Shown: piece after piece, positions 44,449 to 52,783 of the stretch
Numbering within the stretch: position 1 is the stretch's first letter
Layout: every line of letters begins with the position of its first letter
Source of the DNA: Rikenellaceae bacterium
GTDB lineage: Bacteria; Bacteroidota; Bacteroidia; Bacteroidales; Rikenellaceae
Direction of reading: 5' to 3'
NCBI GenBank assembly: GCA_015059955.1
Contig: SUZK01000008.1
Span: 1 to 64,000, forward strand
Length of the DNA: 64,000 nucleotides
The notes under the pieces: model-generated
The model's input: only the letters and a program-made list of their open reading frames with translations
Databases searched by the model: none
Told to the model about the DNA's origin: nothing
Program-made: the position numbers and the translations under genes

Positions 44449-45021
44449 ATGCAGAAGCTCTATATCATAGCAGGGTGTAACGGTGCTGGTAAGACCACGG
44501 CATCGTACACGATGTTGCCTGAGTTGTTGCACTGCCACGAGTTTGTCAATGCCGATGAGATTGCGCGAGGACTCTCACCCTTTAATCCCGATAGTATGGC
44601 AATCGAGGCGGGTCGTCTTATGTTGCGACGTATCAACGACTTGCTTGAGGAGGGCTCGGATTTCGCATTCGAAACGACACTATCTACACGAACATATCAA
44701 AAGTTTATCGACCGCGCCCATGAGCGTGGCTACTTCGTATCGTTGCTCTACTTCTGGTTGCCTACGCCTGAGCAGGCAATACAGCGCGTTGCCAAGCGTG
44801 TGAGCCTCGGTGGTCACAATATACCTACGAATACGATATGTCGTCGATATGAGAGCTCACTGCGTAACCTAACATCGCTCTATGTACCTATATGCGACTA
44901 CTGGGTTATATACGATAATAGCACCGCCGAGGGTGTAAAGAAGATCGCTTATGGCTCGAAGAGCGAAATAAAAGAGGTCGTTGACCCGTTAGCGTATCAG
45001 AAAATATTGAGCTATGAGTGA
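44449..45021 (+). CDS. Zeta-toxin-like P-loop kinase
   Basis: A 190-residue P-loop protein. Walker A is GCNGAGKTT (residues 9-17), FVNADEIARGLSP follows, and a conserved FAFETTLSTRTY is typical of the zeta-toxin/UDP-GlcNAc-kinase-like group in which zeta toxins phosphorylate a cell-wall precursor. Many chromosomal members are single ATPases of unknown role. Here the stop overlaps the start of a 52-codon ORF by 8 bases, the tight coupling seen in toxin-antitoxin pairs. Calling it a toxin is inference; the kinase-like fold is clear. Confidence 0.8.
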   Translation: MQKLYIIAGCNGAGKTTASYTMLPELLHCHEFVNADEIARGLSPFNPDSMAIEAGRLMLRRINDLLEEGSDFAFETTLSTRTYQKFIDRAHERGYFVSLLYFWLPTPEQAIQRVAKRVSLGGHNIPTNTICRRYESSLRNLTSLYVPICDYWVIYDNSTAEGVKKIAYGSKSEIKEVVDPLAYQKILSYE

Positions 45022-45172
45022 GTTTGAGATAAGAGAACTTCAAGAGAGAATAGATGCGGGTATCCTTTTGGCGCAACGTCGCCTTATCGAGCGTACTCGC
45101 AGAGATAATGGCGACTTGGTAGTAGTGCGCGACGGTAAGGTCGTGCGTCTACATCCTGACGAATTGCGATAA
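45014..45172 (+). CDS. 52-residue partner of the zeta-like kinase
   Basis: A short ORF overlapping the kinase gene by 8 bases. The peptide starts MSEFEIRELQERIDAG, continues as a charged amphipathic helix and ends in a small beta-like segment (LVVVRDGKVVRLHPDEL). It is highly charged, soluble and too short for a DNA-binding antitoxin of known type. The overlap and size suggest it binds or restrains the kinase. A weak hairpin (AAAGAGG/CCTCTTT, 45191-45231) follows and may end the transcript. Confidence 0.65.
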   Translation: MSEFEIRELQERIDAGILLAQRRLIERTRRDNGDLVVVRDGKVVRLHPDELR

Positions 45173-45303
45173 GCAGAATGAGATATAGATAAAGAGGTGT
45201 GTTGTGGCTGTGGTTGCCGGCGCTCCTCTTTGTCTGTTTATATGGTTTAACACCATTATAGTTCGAATTGGATTGGGTAGTGTATAACTACAAATCATAA
45301 GGA

Positions 45304-46335
45304 ATGGTATTTTTTTACATCATACTGCTTGCTGTCGTGCTCTGTGGCCTTAGGTTTAATAGATACAACCAAGACTATATCTCTGTGCAGCAGACAAATG
45401 CCATTAAGGGAGTCTTCATTTGGTTGGTATTTATGGGGCATATAATGCCCTATATTGTTGATGTGGCACCATTTGAATTGGCTGTGGATAGGGCTGCGGT
45501 AAGTGTTGTTGTGACTCTAAAACAATTGGTCGTCGTCCCCTTTATGTTCTACTCTGGATATGGGGTTATGAACTCCATAAAGCACAAGGGCGCAGGCTAC
45601 GTAGGCTCAATCCCGAAGCGGAGGGTGATGGCCACGATGCTCAATTTTGGAGTCGCTGTGTCGTTCTTTGTCCTATTAAATCTCATCCTTAATATTTCGA
45701 TGAGTCTGGAGAAGGTGTTGCTTTCGTTTGTCTGCATGGCTTCAGTGGGTAATAGCAACTGGTATATCTTCGTTATTTGTATTTGTTACCTTAGCTCCTA
45801 TTTATCGTATAAACTTTTCGGTTATGGTAAACGCTATTTGATGGCTAACCTAACTCTGATGATTCTGTTTGCATTGGTAATCTCTCAGTTCAAAGGCAGT
45901 TGGTGGTACGACACATGTTTAGCATATAGCGCGGGAAGTGTGTATTGCTACTATAAGGAGAGTGTTGAACGAGTGGTAAATCGAAACTACTTGATTTATG
46001 TCACGTTAGCGGCGAGTGCTTTGGTTGTAAGTTATATCGTTATGCTCAATGCTACGATAGCTCAATCTCTTCTCTTTATGAACGTTTGTAGTGTCTGCTT
46101 CTCTCTATTCATAGTCGTTCTTTCGATGAGGTTACAGCTTAAGAGTAGGTTGTTGGAGTGGTCGGGAAAGAATCTATTCCCGTTGTACATCTATCAGCGT
46201 ATTCCCATGTTGTTGTTCTCTGTACTATGTGGGGGATGTTTGGTCGGCGAATTAAAGTATGTGTATGTCATAGTTTGTGCGGTAATTTCGATAGCTTTAG
46301 CGCACCTTTACAAATATATAGCTATAAAATTATAG
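45304..46335 (+). CDS. Acyltransferase-3-family membrane protein
   Basis: A 343-residue protein with about ten membrane segments, of the acyltransferase 3 (OafA/OatA-like) type that moves acyl groups onto cell-surface sugars. The N-terminal NAIKGVFIWLVFMGHIMPYI holds the conserved His after the first segment. Its codon choice (AGA/AGG arginines, more A+T) differs from neighbours, which use mostly CGT/CGC, hinting at lateral origin; this was judged by eye. It has no operon partner. Confidence 0.75.
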   Translation: MVFFYIILLAVVLCGLRFNRYNQDYISVQQTNAIKGVFIWLVFMGHIMPYIVDVAPFELAVDRAAVSVVVTLKQLVVVPFMFYSGYGVMNSIKHKGAGYVGSIPKRRVMATMLNFGVAVSFFVLLNLILNISMSLEKVLLSFVCMASVGNSNWYIFVICICYLSSYLSYKLFGYGKRYLMANLTLMILFALVISQFKGSWWYDTCLAYSAGSVYCYYKESVERVVNRNYLIYVTLAASALVVSYIVMLNATIAQSLLFMNVCSVCFSLFIVVLSMRLQLKSRLLEWSGKNLFPLYIYQRIPMLLFSVLCGGCLVGELKYVYVIVCAVISIALAHLYKYIAIKL

Positions 46336-46440
46336 CGCGTCGACGGTGCAACAACTCTCGTGAATTGTTGTAGACGATGAAGATAATTGCGTTCTCTTAG
46401 TGTCGTTAGTCGAAGCGATATTTTCTTTTTCTTTTTCATC

Positions 46441-46471
46441 TTTGCACTTTTCAAATTTATTAGTATCTTTG
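46441..46471 (+). promoter_or_regulatory. Promoter of the yicC-gmk-nadD operon
   Basis: TTTG (46441-46444), a 19-nt spacer and TATCTTTG (46464-46471): a textbook Bacteroidetes promoter, 43 nt before the yicC ATG. Confidence 0.75.
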
Positions 46472-46514
46472 CAAAATGTACTAATTTTATTAAAATTAGA
46501 TTTATAGCAATACT

Positions 46515-47390
46515 ATGATAAAGTCAATGACAGGCTTCGGTAAGGGCGAGGCCACATGTGGTGATAAGAAGTTCCGCGTAGAGCTTCGTTCACTCAATTC
46601 CAAACAGCTTGACCTTAGCGTTAAGCTTCCGAGTAAGTATCGCGCTGCTGAGGCAGAGGTACGCCAGATTGTCACACGCGAGCTTCAGCGTGGTAAGGTC
46701 GATTGCTTCATCTCGTTTGAGGCATCTACTGTTGAGACCTCGGCGCACGTAAATCGCGATGCCTTCAAGGCCTATGTCAACGAGCTGCGTAGTGTATCTA
46801 AGGAGTGCCGCATGAATGTCATCGACGATGCTGCACTTATGCAGGCGGTGTTGCGTATGCCCGACGTCGTCACTTCCGAGGAGCAGGAGGTGAGCGATGC
46901 TGAGATTGCGGCCATCGTCGAGGCTGCAAAGATTGCGTGTGCACAGCTCGATGCCTTCCGTCAGCAGGAGGGTGCTATACTCATTGCCGACCTACTAAAT
47001 CGCATAGCGCTTATCGAGCAGTATCGCCACGAAGTTGAGCCATTTGAGATGGCACGTGTAGATGTAATTAAGAGCCGTATTCGTGAGAATATCGAGAAGT
47101 TGCAAATTGAGGTCGACAACAACCGCTTGGAGCAGGAGATGATATTCTACATCGAGAAGCTCGATATCACGGAGGAGAAGGTCCGCTTGGATAACCACTG
47201 CCGCTACTTCCGCGAGGTGGCTGCCGAGGAGGAGGCTCCAGGCCGCAAGCTCGGCTTCATCGCACAGGAACTTGGTCGTGAGATTAACACCATGGGCTCG
47301 AAGTCGAACGAGGCAAATATGCAACGTCTTGTGGTTAAGATGAAGGATGAATTGGAGAAAATCAAGGAGCAGGTGCTCAATATTTTGTAG
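46515..47390 (+). CDS. yicC: YicC-family endoribonuclease
   Basis: A 291-residue YicC protein. MIKSMTGFGKGEA at the start and the C-terminal EAPGRKLGFIAQELGREINTMGSK are diagnostic. E. coli YicC is an endoribonuclease linked to small-RNA decay and stationary-phase growth. The common neighbour gmk follows 2 nt after the stop, as in many bacteria. It is the first gene of an operon that probably runs through nadD and beyond. Confidence 0.93.
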   Translation: MIKSMTGFGKGEATCGDKKFRVELRSLNSKQLDLSVKLPSKYRAAEAEVRQIVTRELQRGKVDCFISFEASTVETSAHVNRDAFKAYVNELRSVSKECRMNVIDDAALMQAVLRMPDVVTSEEQEVSDAEIAAIVEAAKIACAQLDAFRQQEGAILIADLLNRIALIEQYRHEVEPFEMARVDVIKSRIRENIEKLQIEVDNNRLEQEMIFYIEKLDITEEKVRLDNHCRYFREVAAEEEAPGRKLGFIAQELGREINTMGSKSNEANMQRLVVKMKDELEKIKEQVLNIL

Positions 47391-47392
47391 TC

Positions 47393-47953
47393 ATGGGTAA
47401 GTTGATAATATTTTCGGCTCCAAGTGGCTCGGGAAAGACCACTATCGTACGCGAGCTTTTGAAGCGCTTCCCGCAGTTCGAGTTCTCGATATCTGCTACA
47501 TCGCGCAAGCCACGAGGCCAAGAGCAGCATGGTGTAGACTACTACTTCCTATCGAACGAGGAGTTCAAAGAGCGTGTTGCCAATGACGAGTTTGTAGAGT
47601 GGGAGGAGGTATACGAGGGTACGTGCTATGGTACTCTTAAGAGTGAGATGGAGCGTATTTGGGCCAAGGGTAATATCATTATCTTCGATGTCGACGTTAT
47701 GGGCGGTATCAACCTTAAGCGCCTCTTTGGCGATGACGCCTGCTCGATGTTTATCATGCCTCCTTCGGTAGAGGAGCTTGAACGTCGCCTGCGTGGTCGT
47801 GGCACCGATGCCGAGGAGGTGATACAGAGGCGTGTGGCAAAGGCCGACTTCGAGCTATCTAAGGCCTCGGAGTTCGACCATACGGTAATTAACGACGATT
47901 TGCAGACGGCCATAGCTGAGGCTTCGCAAATTATTGATAACTTCTTAAAGTAG
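47393..47953 (+). CDS. gmk: Guanylate kinase
   Basis: A 186-residue kinase that phosphorylates GMP to GDP. Walker A is SAPSGSGKTTIV. SATSRKPRGQEQHGVDYYFL is the GMP-binding stretch, and DVDVMGG follows. The length is normal. It links purine synthesis to GTP supply, although it lies in a different operon from the pur genes. Confidence 0.96.
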   Translation: MGKLIIFSAPSGSGKTTIVRELLKRFPQFEFSISATSRKPRGQEQHGVDYYFLSNEEFKERVANDEFVEWEEVYEGTCYGTLKSEMERIWAKGNIIIFDVDVMGGINLKRLFGDDACSMFIMPPSVEELERRLRGRGTDAEEVIQRRVAKADFELSKASEFDHTVINDDLQTAIAEASQIIDNFLK

Positions 47954-47961
47954 TAGGTGGT

Positions 47962-48774
47962 ATGAAGAAACGTATGTTATTGTATTTCGGGTCGTTCGAT
48001 CCAATACATAATGGTCATATAGCTCTTGCAGAGTACGCCTTGGATAAGGATATTGCCGATGAGGTAGCACTTGTTATATCGCCACAAAACCCATTCAAGG
48101 CCGATGTGCTTCAAACGCCAGAGTATACGCGCTACGAGATGGCCGAAATGGCGTGCAAGGCATCGCGTTACCCCGAGCGCATTAAGCCCTCGGTGGTTGA
48201 GTTTGTCTTGGAGAAACCATCATACACCATTAATACACTCGACTACCTTCAGCAAAACCATGGTGACGATATGGAGTTCTCGATAATCACGGGCAGCGAT
48301 ATATGGGCGCGCTTTGATGAGTGGAAGGAGTATGAGCGCATACTCAACGAGTATAAGATATATGTATACCCACGCAAGGGATATGCTGTTGAGAAGTTCG
48401 CTGATAGGGTAGTTCTGCTTGACGATGCCCCATATGTGGAGTTCTCGTCTACGGAGGTGCGTGGCAAGGTGGAGCGCAACGAGGATATATCGTCGATGGT
48501 GGCACCCGAGGTTGCAAAGTATATCGCTGACAACCAGCTGTGGACACTCGCTGGAAATATCATGCGCCTAACGGCAATGATTGAGAGCGGCGAGCGTGCA
48601 TCGCTCTATATCGAGCGTGGTAAGTGCTTCTATCGCCGCAACGAGTGGGGTAAGGCTATCAACGACTTTAACAAGGCGAAGAGCCTTGAGCCAGATAACG
48701 AGGAGGCGCAGCAGCTCCACGATATGGTATACGAGATACTATCGTTCAGATATAAAGATATTTACAATCCATAG
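47962..48774 (+). CDS. nadD: Nicotinate-nucleotide adenylyltransferase with TPR tail
   Basis: A 270-residue NadD that makes nicotinate adenine dinucleotide. The nucleotide-binding start is YFGSFDPIHNGH and the SSTEVR motif lies near residue 170. NadD normally ends at 190-200 residues; here about 70 more follow, reading as a tetratricopeptide-type pair of helices (ASLYIERGKCFYRRNEWGKA, FNKAKSLEPDNEEA). The extension looks like a protein-binding module. It is in the yicC-gmk operon, followed 3 nt later by a DUF3109 gene. Confidence 0.92.
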   Translation: MKKRMLLYFGSFDPIHNGHIALAEYALDKDIADEVALVISPQNPFKADVLQTPEYTRYEMAEMACKASRYPERIKPSVVEFVLEKPSYTINTLDYLQQNHGDDMEFSIITGSDIWARFDEWKEYERILNEYKIYVYPRKGYAVEKFADRVVLLDDAPYVEFSSTEVRGKVERNEDISSMVAPEVAKYIADNQLWTLAGNIMRLTAMIESGERASLYIERGKCFYRRNEWGKAINDFNKAKSLEPDNEEAQQLHDMVYEILSFRYKDIYNP

Positions 48775-48777
48775 ACG

Positions 48778-49353
48778 ATGATTGAAATTGATAATAAGAT
48801 TGTGAGCCTCGACATCTTGCGCGAGGCTTTCGCATGTGACCTTGGCAAGTGTAGGGGTATCTGCTGTGTCGAGGGCGACTCGGGCGCTCCGCTCGATATC
48901 GATGAGGTCGACATATTGGAGGATGAGTGGGAGAACTACTCGCCATATATGACCGAGGAGGGTCGCAAGGCTGTCGAGGAGCAGGGATTTATGGTTGTCG
49001 ATGTCGATGGCGATTACACCACGCCGCTTGTGGATAACGCTGCGTGTGCCTACGCCTTTGAGGAGGATGGTATTACCTTCTGCGCTATCGAGCGTGCCTA
49101 CCGCGAGGGTAAGTGCTCGTTCTTGAAGCCCATATCGTGCCACCTATACCCAATACGTGTGGCTCGTTTCCGCAACGGTTCGGTGGGTCTTAATTATCAT
49201 CGCTGGGCGGTGTGTGGCTCGGCGCGCGAGTGTGGTAAGCTGCTCGGCGTGCCAGTATACAAGGGTTTGCGTGAGCCTATCATTCGTGCCTTTGGCGAGG
49301 AGTTCTATAAGCAATTGGAACTTGCCGAGGATATGGTCAAGGAGATGAAATAA
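48778..49353 (+). CDS. DUF3109 family protein
   Basis: A 191-residue cysteine-rich protein of the DUF3109 family. The N-terminal ACDLGKCRGICCVEGDSGAP is the family hallmark, and more cysteines occur in ACAYAFEEDGITFCAIE, CSFLKPISCHLYP and WAVCGSARECG, arranged like the YkgJ metal-binding cluster. The cysteines suggest iron or zinc binding. It is co-transcribed with nadD and a peptidase gene; function unknown. Confidence 0.85.
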   Translation: MIEIDNKIVSLDILREAFACDLGKCRGICCVEGDSGAPLDIDEVDILEDEWENYSPYMTEEGRKAVEEQGFMVVDVDGDYTTPLVDNAACAYAFEEDGITFCAIERAYREGKCSFLKPISCHLYPIRVARFRNGSVGLNYHRWAVCGSARECGKLLGVPVYKGLREPIIRAFGEEFYKQLELAEDMVKEMK

Positions 49354-49361
49354 TAAGAGAT

Positions 49362-50342
49362 ATGAAGAACGCTTATATATTAGCCGCTCTGCTGTTGATA
49401 TCGACATCGTTGAGCGCTCAAACGGCGGATGAGAATGCGGGGCCTAAGTCGAAGCCCATACGTCCGGTGCGAACGCTGAGTACGGTGTCTGTGGTAGATA
49501 CATTACCATCTGGTAATGATAACCTTAACATCGTATTGTTTAGCGATAACACATGGCGCTATGTGCGCACAAATGCCTTTGTTGGTGACCCTACGATATT
49601 TGGCGACCACTGGAATACAACCGTGTCGCACGCTTATAGTGGTGTTGATGAGAACTCGCTACCCGAGAGCATTGATATACAGCTCGTGGACTCGTTGAAC
49701 AGCTATCACTATCCATATAAAGGTAAGCCTGGCTCACGCTATGGTATACGACGTGGACGCAAGCACCAGGGTATAGACCTGCCATTGAAGACTGGTGAGC
49801 CTATATATGCAGTGTTTGATGGTAAGGTGCGCTTCTCGCAGAGCTCAGGTGGCTATGGTAACCTTGTTGTCATACGCCATAATAATGGCCTTGAAACATA
49901 CTATGCCCACCTCTCTAAGCGTGAGGTGGAGGCTGGTGACTGGGTTGTTGCGGGCCAGGAGATAGGCCAGGGTGGTAGTACGGGTAGAAGTACAGGACCA
50001 CACCTCCACTTCGAGGTGAGATATCGCGGACAGTCGTTTGATCCAGAGAGAATTATTGACTTTGAAACGGGCGAACTGCGTGGCTCTGAGCTACTTCTTA
50101 AACGCCGTCATTTCAGCATATACGCTAAGTTTGAGCAGGAGTTTGACGAGGAGACCGAGGCAGCACGCCAGGCCGAGGCTGAGCGCAAGGCGACGGCCGT
50201 GCAGTATCACACTGTGAAGTCGGGTGATACGCTTGGTGCAATAGCCCGCAAGTATGGTACTACGGTGAATAAGTTGTGTAGCTTGAATGGTATCAAGTCG
50301 ACGTCGATACTTCAGATTGGCCAGAAAATAAGGGTAAAATAG
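49362..50342 (+). CDS. M23 peptidase with C-terminal LysM
   Basis: A 326-residue cell-wall enzyme with a signal peptide (to about residue 20). The M23 (LytM) domain lies at about 125-230, with zinc ligands in HQGIDLPL and HLHFEVRY. A helical linker rich in Glu/Ala/Arg (about 250-275) precedes a LysM domain at about 283-326 (YHTVKSGDTLGAIARKYGTT), which binds peptidoglycan. It probably cuts peptide cross-links or, if inactive, activates amidases. It is the last large gene of the operon. Confidence 0.93.
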   Translation: MKNAYILAALLLISTSLSAQTADENAGPKSKPIRPVRTLSTVSVVDTLPSGNDNLNIVLFSDNTWRYVRTNAFVGDPTIFGDHWNTTVSHAYSGVDENSLPESIDIQLVDSLNSYHYPYKGKPGSRYGIRRGRKHQGIDLPLKTGEPIYAVFDGKVRFSQSSGGYGNLVVIRHNNGLETYYAHLSKREVEAGDWVVAGQEIGQGGSTGRSTGPHLHFEVRYRGQSFDPERIIDFETGELRGSELLLKRRHFSIYAKFEQEFDEETEAARQAEAERKATAVQYHTVKSGDTLGAIARKYGTTVNKLCSLNGIKSTSILQIGQKIRVK

Positions 50343-50353
50343 TGTTGTAGCGT

Positions 50354-50596
50354 ATGGCAAACAATAGGGAAGATCGCCTTACGGAGACGTTGAAGAGCGT
50401 CGAGGAGGCAGTTGTTACGGGCTATAAGGCTGTTGAAGATAGTGTTGTGGGTGGCTATAAGGCCATCGAGAAGGGTGTTGTCTCGGGTTATAAGGCTGTC
50501 GAGACAGCCACGGTCGACCAGTATAAGTCTATTGAGGCTACGGCGGTGCGTATTGGCAAGCTCGCCGAGCGCAGGGTGAAGAAGAGGTGGGCGTAG
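50354..50596 (+). CDS. Small protein of 11-residue repeats
   Basis: An 80-residue protein with repeats of about 11 residues around GYKAVEDSVVG, GYKAIEKGVVS, GYKAVETATVD and QYKSIEATAVR, giving a long amphipathic helix of the LEA- or apolipoprotein-like kind. The C-terminus is basic (RRVKKRWA). There is no signal peptide. It starts 11 nt after the peptidase stop, so it is probably in the same transcript. Membrane-surface binding or stress protection is suggested by the repeat style only. Confidence 0.7.
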   Translation: MANNREDRLTETLKSVEEAVVTGYKAVEDSVVGGYKAIEKGVVSGYKAVETATVDQYKSIEATAVRIGKLAERRVKKRWA

Positions 50597-50764
50597 GATG
50601 TTGAGTATAAATTGAATATGTCGATGTATGCTATGTGTTAATGATGTTTGATGTCGCTTGCATAGTTGAGATGAATTAAAAATAGCAAAAATTTAGGCTC
50701 TAAAATTTTGGAGATATAAAAAAAGTGTGTATATTTGCACACCGATTTGGAAACAAATCAGATG

Positions 50765-50838
50765 GTGGATGTAGCTCAGCTGGTTAGAGTAGAGGATTGT
50801 GGTTCCTAAGGTCGTGGGTTCGAATCCCATCTTCCACC
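50765..50838 (+). tRNA. tRNA-His (anticodon GTG)
   Basis: The acceptor GTGGATG pairs with CTTCCAC, with one T-T mismatch. D-arm GCTC/GAGT, anticodon loop TTGTGGT (GTG) and T-loop TTCGAAT follow. A G at 50764 supplies the special G-1 opposite discriminator C73. CCA is not encoded. Downstream is a GATGTC hairpin terminator. Confidence 0.93.
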
Positions 50839-51047
50839 CAAACAACGAAGCAAGAAGATGTCGCAAGACATCTTTTTGTTTTTTATACCTTGCCTCAAAT
50901 TTGTTTGTAGGCATAGGTATAGAAAACAAAAGTGGGCTACGTAGTAGCTTCTTGCGTAGTAGTTTGGAAGTGCCTCCGCGGCGAGCGGAGGGGAAAGGCG
51001 TAAAGCGGCATTTATGCCGTAGCCAATCCCATCTTCCACCCAAACAA
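50823..51047. repeat. 23-bp direct repeat of the tRNA-His 3' end, possible integration scar
   Basis: AATCCCATCTTCCACCCAAA and the three bases that follow occur at 50823-50845, inside the tRNA 3' end, and again at 51025-51047, with 179 bp between. The enclosed DNA has no gene. It holds a terminator (50855-50884), a CCTCCGC/GCGGAGG hairpin (50973-50991), a CGGCAT/ATGCCG hairpin (51006-51019) and a GGCTAC...GTAGCC bracket. Direct repeats of a tRNA 3' end are the footprint of tyrosine-recombinase integration. Confidence 0.65.
50855..50884 (+). terminator. Terminator of tRNA-His
   Basis: AAGATGTC-GCAA-GACATCTT (50855-50874) is followed by TTTGTTTTTT, a strong intrinsic terminator. Confidence 0.85.
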
Positions 51048-51108
51048 AAAAACGAGGCTAACAAATCATATGTTGGCCTCGTTTGTTGTATGTGTAGGTA
51101 GTGGTGCG

Positions 51109-52275
51109 CTATCCAAGTGTCTCAAGGAGTTTTGCCATAAGTACACCGAAGTGGTTGCCGAAGGCATAGCCCACGATGCCGGCACTGAGGCCTACGACCA
51201 ACACCGACCGGTTGCGCATGGCTGCTACGGCCATAGGTACAAAGGGAGGTGAGTTGATGAATGATACAGAAGATATCACCATAGAGTCGGCATCGACACG
51301 CATAAGGCGACAGAAGATAGTGTGTAGCATAAGTGAGACGAAAACGGCAAAGGCCATAAATCCAACCTGGTGTAGACCTCGCTCAAGGTCGAATGTCGAG
51401 AGGTCGGCCATGGTGGCTATGACAAGGCTAAAGATATATATCAGGTATAGACCTATATCGTAGCTATATTTGAGTTTGTGTACCGGCTTGATAAACGATG
51501 CGGCAACGCCAAGTGTGGTGAGTACAAGGATAAATACAACGGTGAACCAGTCGCCATGGAATGGTATCGCAACAGCGGCTGATATAGCTATTATACACAG
51601 CGTTACGCCGATTATCTTAGCGAGGTCTTTACGTTCCTGCTTGCTCCATAGTCCGCTATACGGGTTGCTAATGTTGATGCTCTCTTCTGTTGTGTTGTTG
51701 TCATCTTGGCGGTCTGTGCGTGTCGTTGGCTCGCCATAAAGCCAGCGGAAGAGTCTGATGCCCACTGAAAAGAGGAATACGAAGTAGAGAAACGAGACAA
51801 CGATGTCGTATGAGTTAATCAGCACGAAGGTCTCCTCCTCGGCTTTGAGCATTGTTTGTAGCGATGCGGCATTGAGCGTGCCTCCTGTGTACATGCCCGA
51901 TATGATACCTCCGATTTTCGCGCCCTCGGCAACGTCATGGCCTATAAGGAGATAGCCTGCCGTTACGGCTATGGCTACGGATAGGAAGCCGCTGATGACA
52001 ACCTTTGCGAGCAGTCGCGTCTCGCTAAATGCGAAGTTGCAGCCGTAGAGCATCATGGGGATGGCGAGCGGTATCATCACATCGGGCAGTATCTTTTGCA
52101 CTGCACCCATCTCGGCTGGGAGGTTGGGTATGTTGCCTATGGCGATACCTATGGCATAGAGCACCATGATAGGGCCTATCTTCGATAGGATGGTCACACG
52201 ACGACATAACCACATGACGAGTAGCGGCAGTAAGATGAAGAGTGATACGGCAAATATGTAATTGATGGCAACCAT
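51109..52275 (-). CDS. DUF819 family membrane protein
   Basis: A polytopic inner-membrane protein of about 388 residues in the DUF819 family, whose function is unknown (possibly a transporter). Around ten hydrophobic segments are visible; typical stretches are LPDVMIPLAIPMMLYGCNF, GGIISGMYTGGTLNAASLQ and VGFMAFAVFVSLMLHTIF. The frame is open to an ATG at 52380, but a consensus promoter at 52303-52310 lies downstream of that codon, so the ATG at 52275 (MVAINYIF) is the likely start. Confidence 0.87.
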   Translation of the reverse strand: MVAINYIFAVSLFILLPLLVMWLCRRVTILSKIGPIMVLYAIGIAIGNIPNLPAEMGAVQKILPDVMIPLAIPMMLYGCNFAFSETRLLAKVVISGFLSVAIAVTAGYLLIGHDVAEGAKIGGIISGMYTGGTLNAASLQTMLKAEEETFVLINSYDIVVSFLYFVFLFSVGIRLFRWLYGEPTTRTDRQDDNNTTEESINISNPYSGLWSKQERKDLAKIIGVTLCIIAISAAVAIPFHGDWFTVVFILVLTTLGVAASFIKPVHKLKYSYDIGLYLIYIFSLVIATMADLSTFDLERGLHQVGFMAFAVFVSLMLHTIFCRLMRVDADSMVISSVSFINSPPFVPMAVAAMRNRSVLVVGLSAGIVGYAFGNHFGVLMAKLLETLG

Positions 52276-52302
52276 ATTTTGGTAGTATATATGTTTACGG
52301 CA

Positions 52303-52310
52303 CAAAGATA
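52303..52310 (-). promoter_or_regulatory. -7 box of the DUF819 gene
   Basis: TATCTTTG on the minus strand, with TTG about 22 nt upstream. It decides the start codon: the farther ATG at 52380 lies upstream of it. Confidence 0.6.
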
Positions 52311-52476
52311 GTAAAAAGCAGGGAAAGTTTTTCAACTTACCCAGCTTCGTCGCTATATGATATCCTATGATTTTCTTCAATCCCCACCGAAATTTACGAC
52401 TGAACCCAATAAGGCTCGCTCATATCCGCGCAACCGCCAATTAAGGTGAGCACCGCGGGGTCTGTATTAGGCGCAG

Positions 52477-52578
52477 TTGGCGAGATTGCCATAGGCAACA
52501 GCTGATGTGATTTGCTTCTGCGGGCTTGCACGCATAGAATGCACATCACATTAGCTGAAGGGCATAGCCCCTCGCCAA
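52477..52578. repeat. Long imperfect inverted repeat downstream of tRNA-Leu
   Basis: The two ends, each about 38 nt and beginning TTGGCGAG when read inward, pair imperfectly around a loop of about 25 nt. No gene is seen in 52276-52618. The rest holds the DUF819 promoter, a GC-rich CCGCG...CGCGG pair near 52420-52460 and the tRNA-Leu terminator. The element looks like a dispersed palindromic repeat. Confidence 0.5.
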
Positions 52579-52584
52579 CACAAC

Positions 52585-52613
52585 AAAAAAAGAGAGAAAC
52601 TCTCGTTTCTCTC
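52585..52613 (-). terminator. Terminator of tRNA-Leu
   Basis: On the minus strand a perfect 9-bp stem, GAGAGAAAC/GTTTCTCTC (52605-52613 with 52592-52600), is followed by seven T residues. Confidence 0.9.
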
Positions 52614-52618
52614 TTCAG

Positions 52619-52702
52619 TACCCAGAGCCGGGGTCGAACCGGCACAGGGGTGAACCTACTGGTGTTTGAGACCAGCGCGTCTACCGATTCCGCCATCTGG
52701 GC
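52619..52702 (-). tRNA. tRNA-Leu (anticodon CAA)
   Basis: Read on the minus strand: acceptor GCCCAGA with TCTGGGT, D-arm GGCGGAATCGGTAGACGC, anticodon stem CTGGT/ACCAG around CTCAAAC (anticodon CAA), a long variable arm, and T-loop TTCGACC. CCA is not encoded. The long variable arm fits leucine. Confidence 0.95.
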
Positions 52703-52783
52703 ATCAGATTTCTCTGATTTGGTGTGCAAATGTAGCGATTATTTTCTATCCTGCAAAATTTTCGCCCTCTTTTTTTGCATCTT

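Noticed and set aside
50693..51064. Minus-strand frame with GGRWDWLRHK and a related frame with GGRWDSNPRP
   Set aside because: These are antisense readings of the tRNA-His gene and its duplicated end, a common false ORF.
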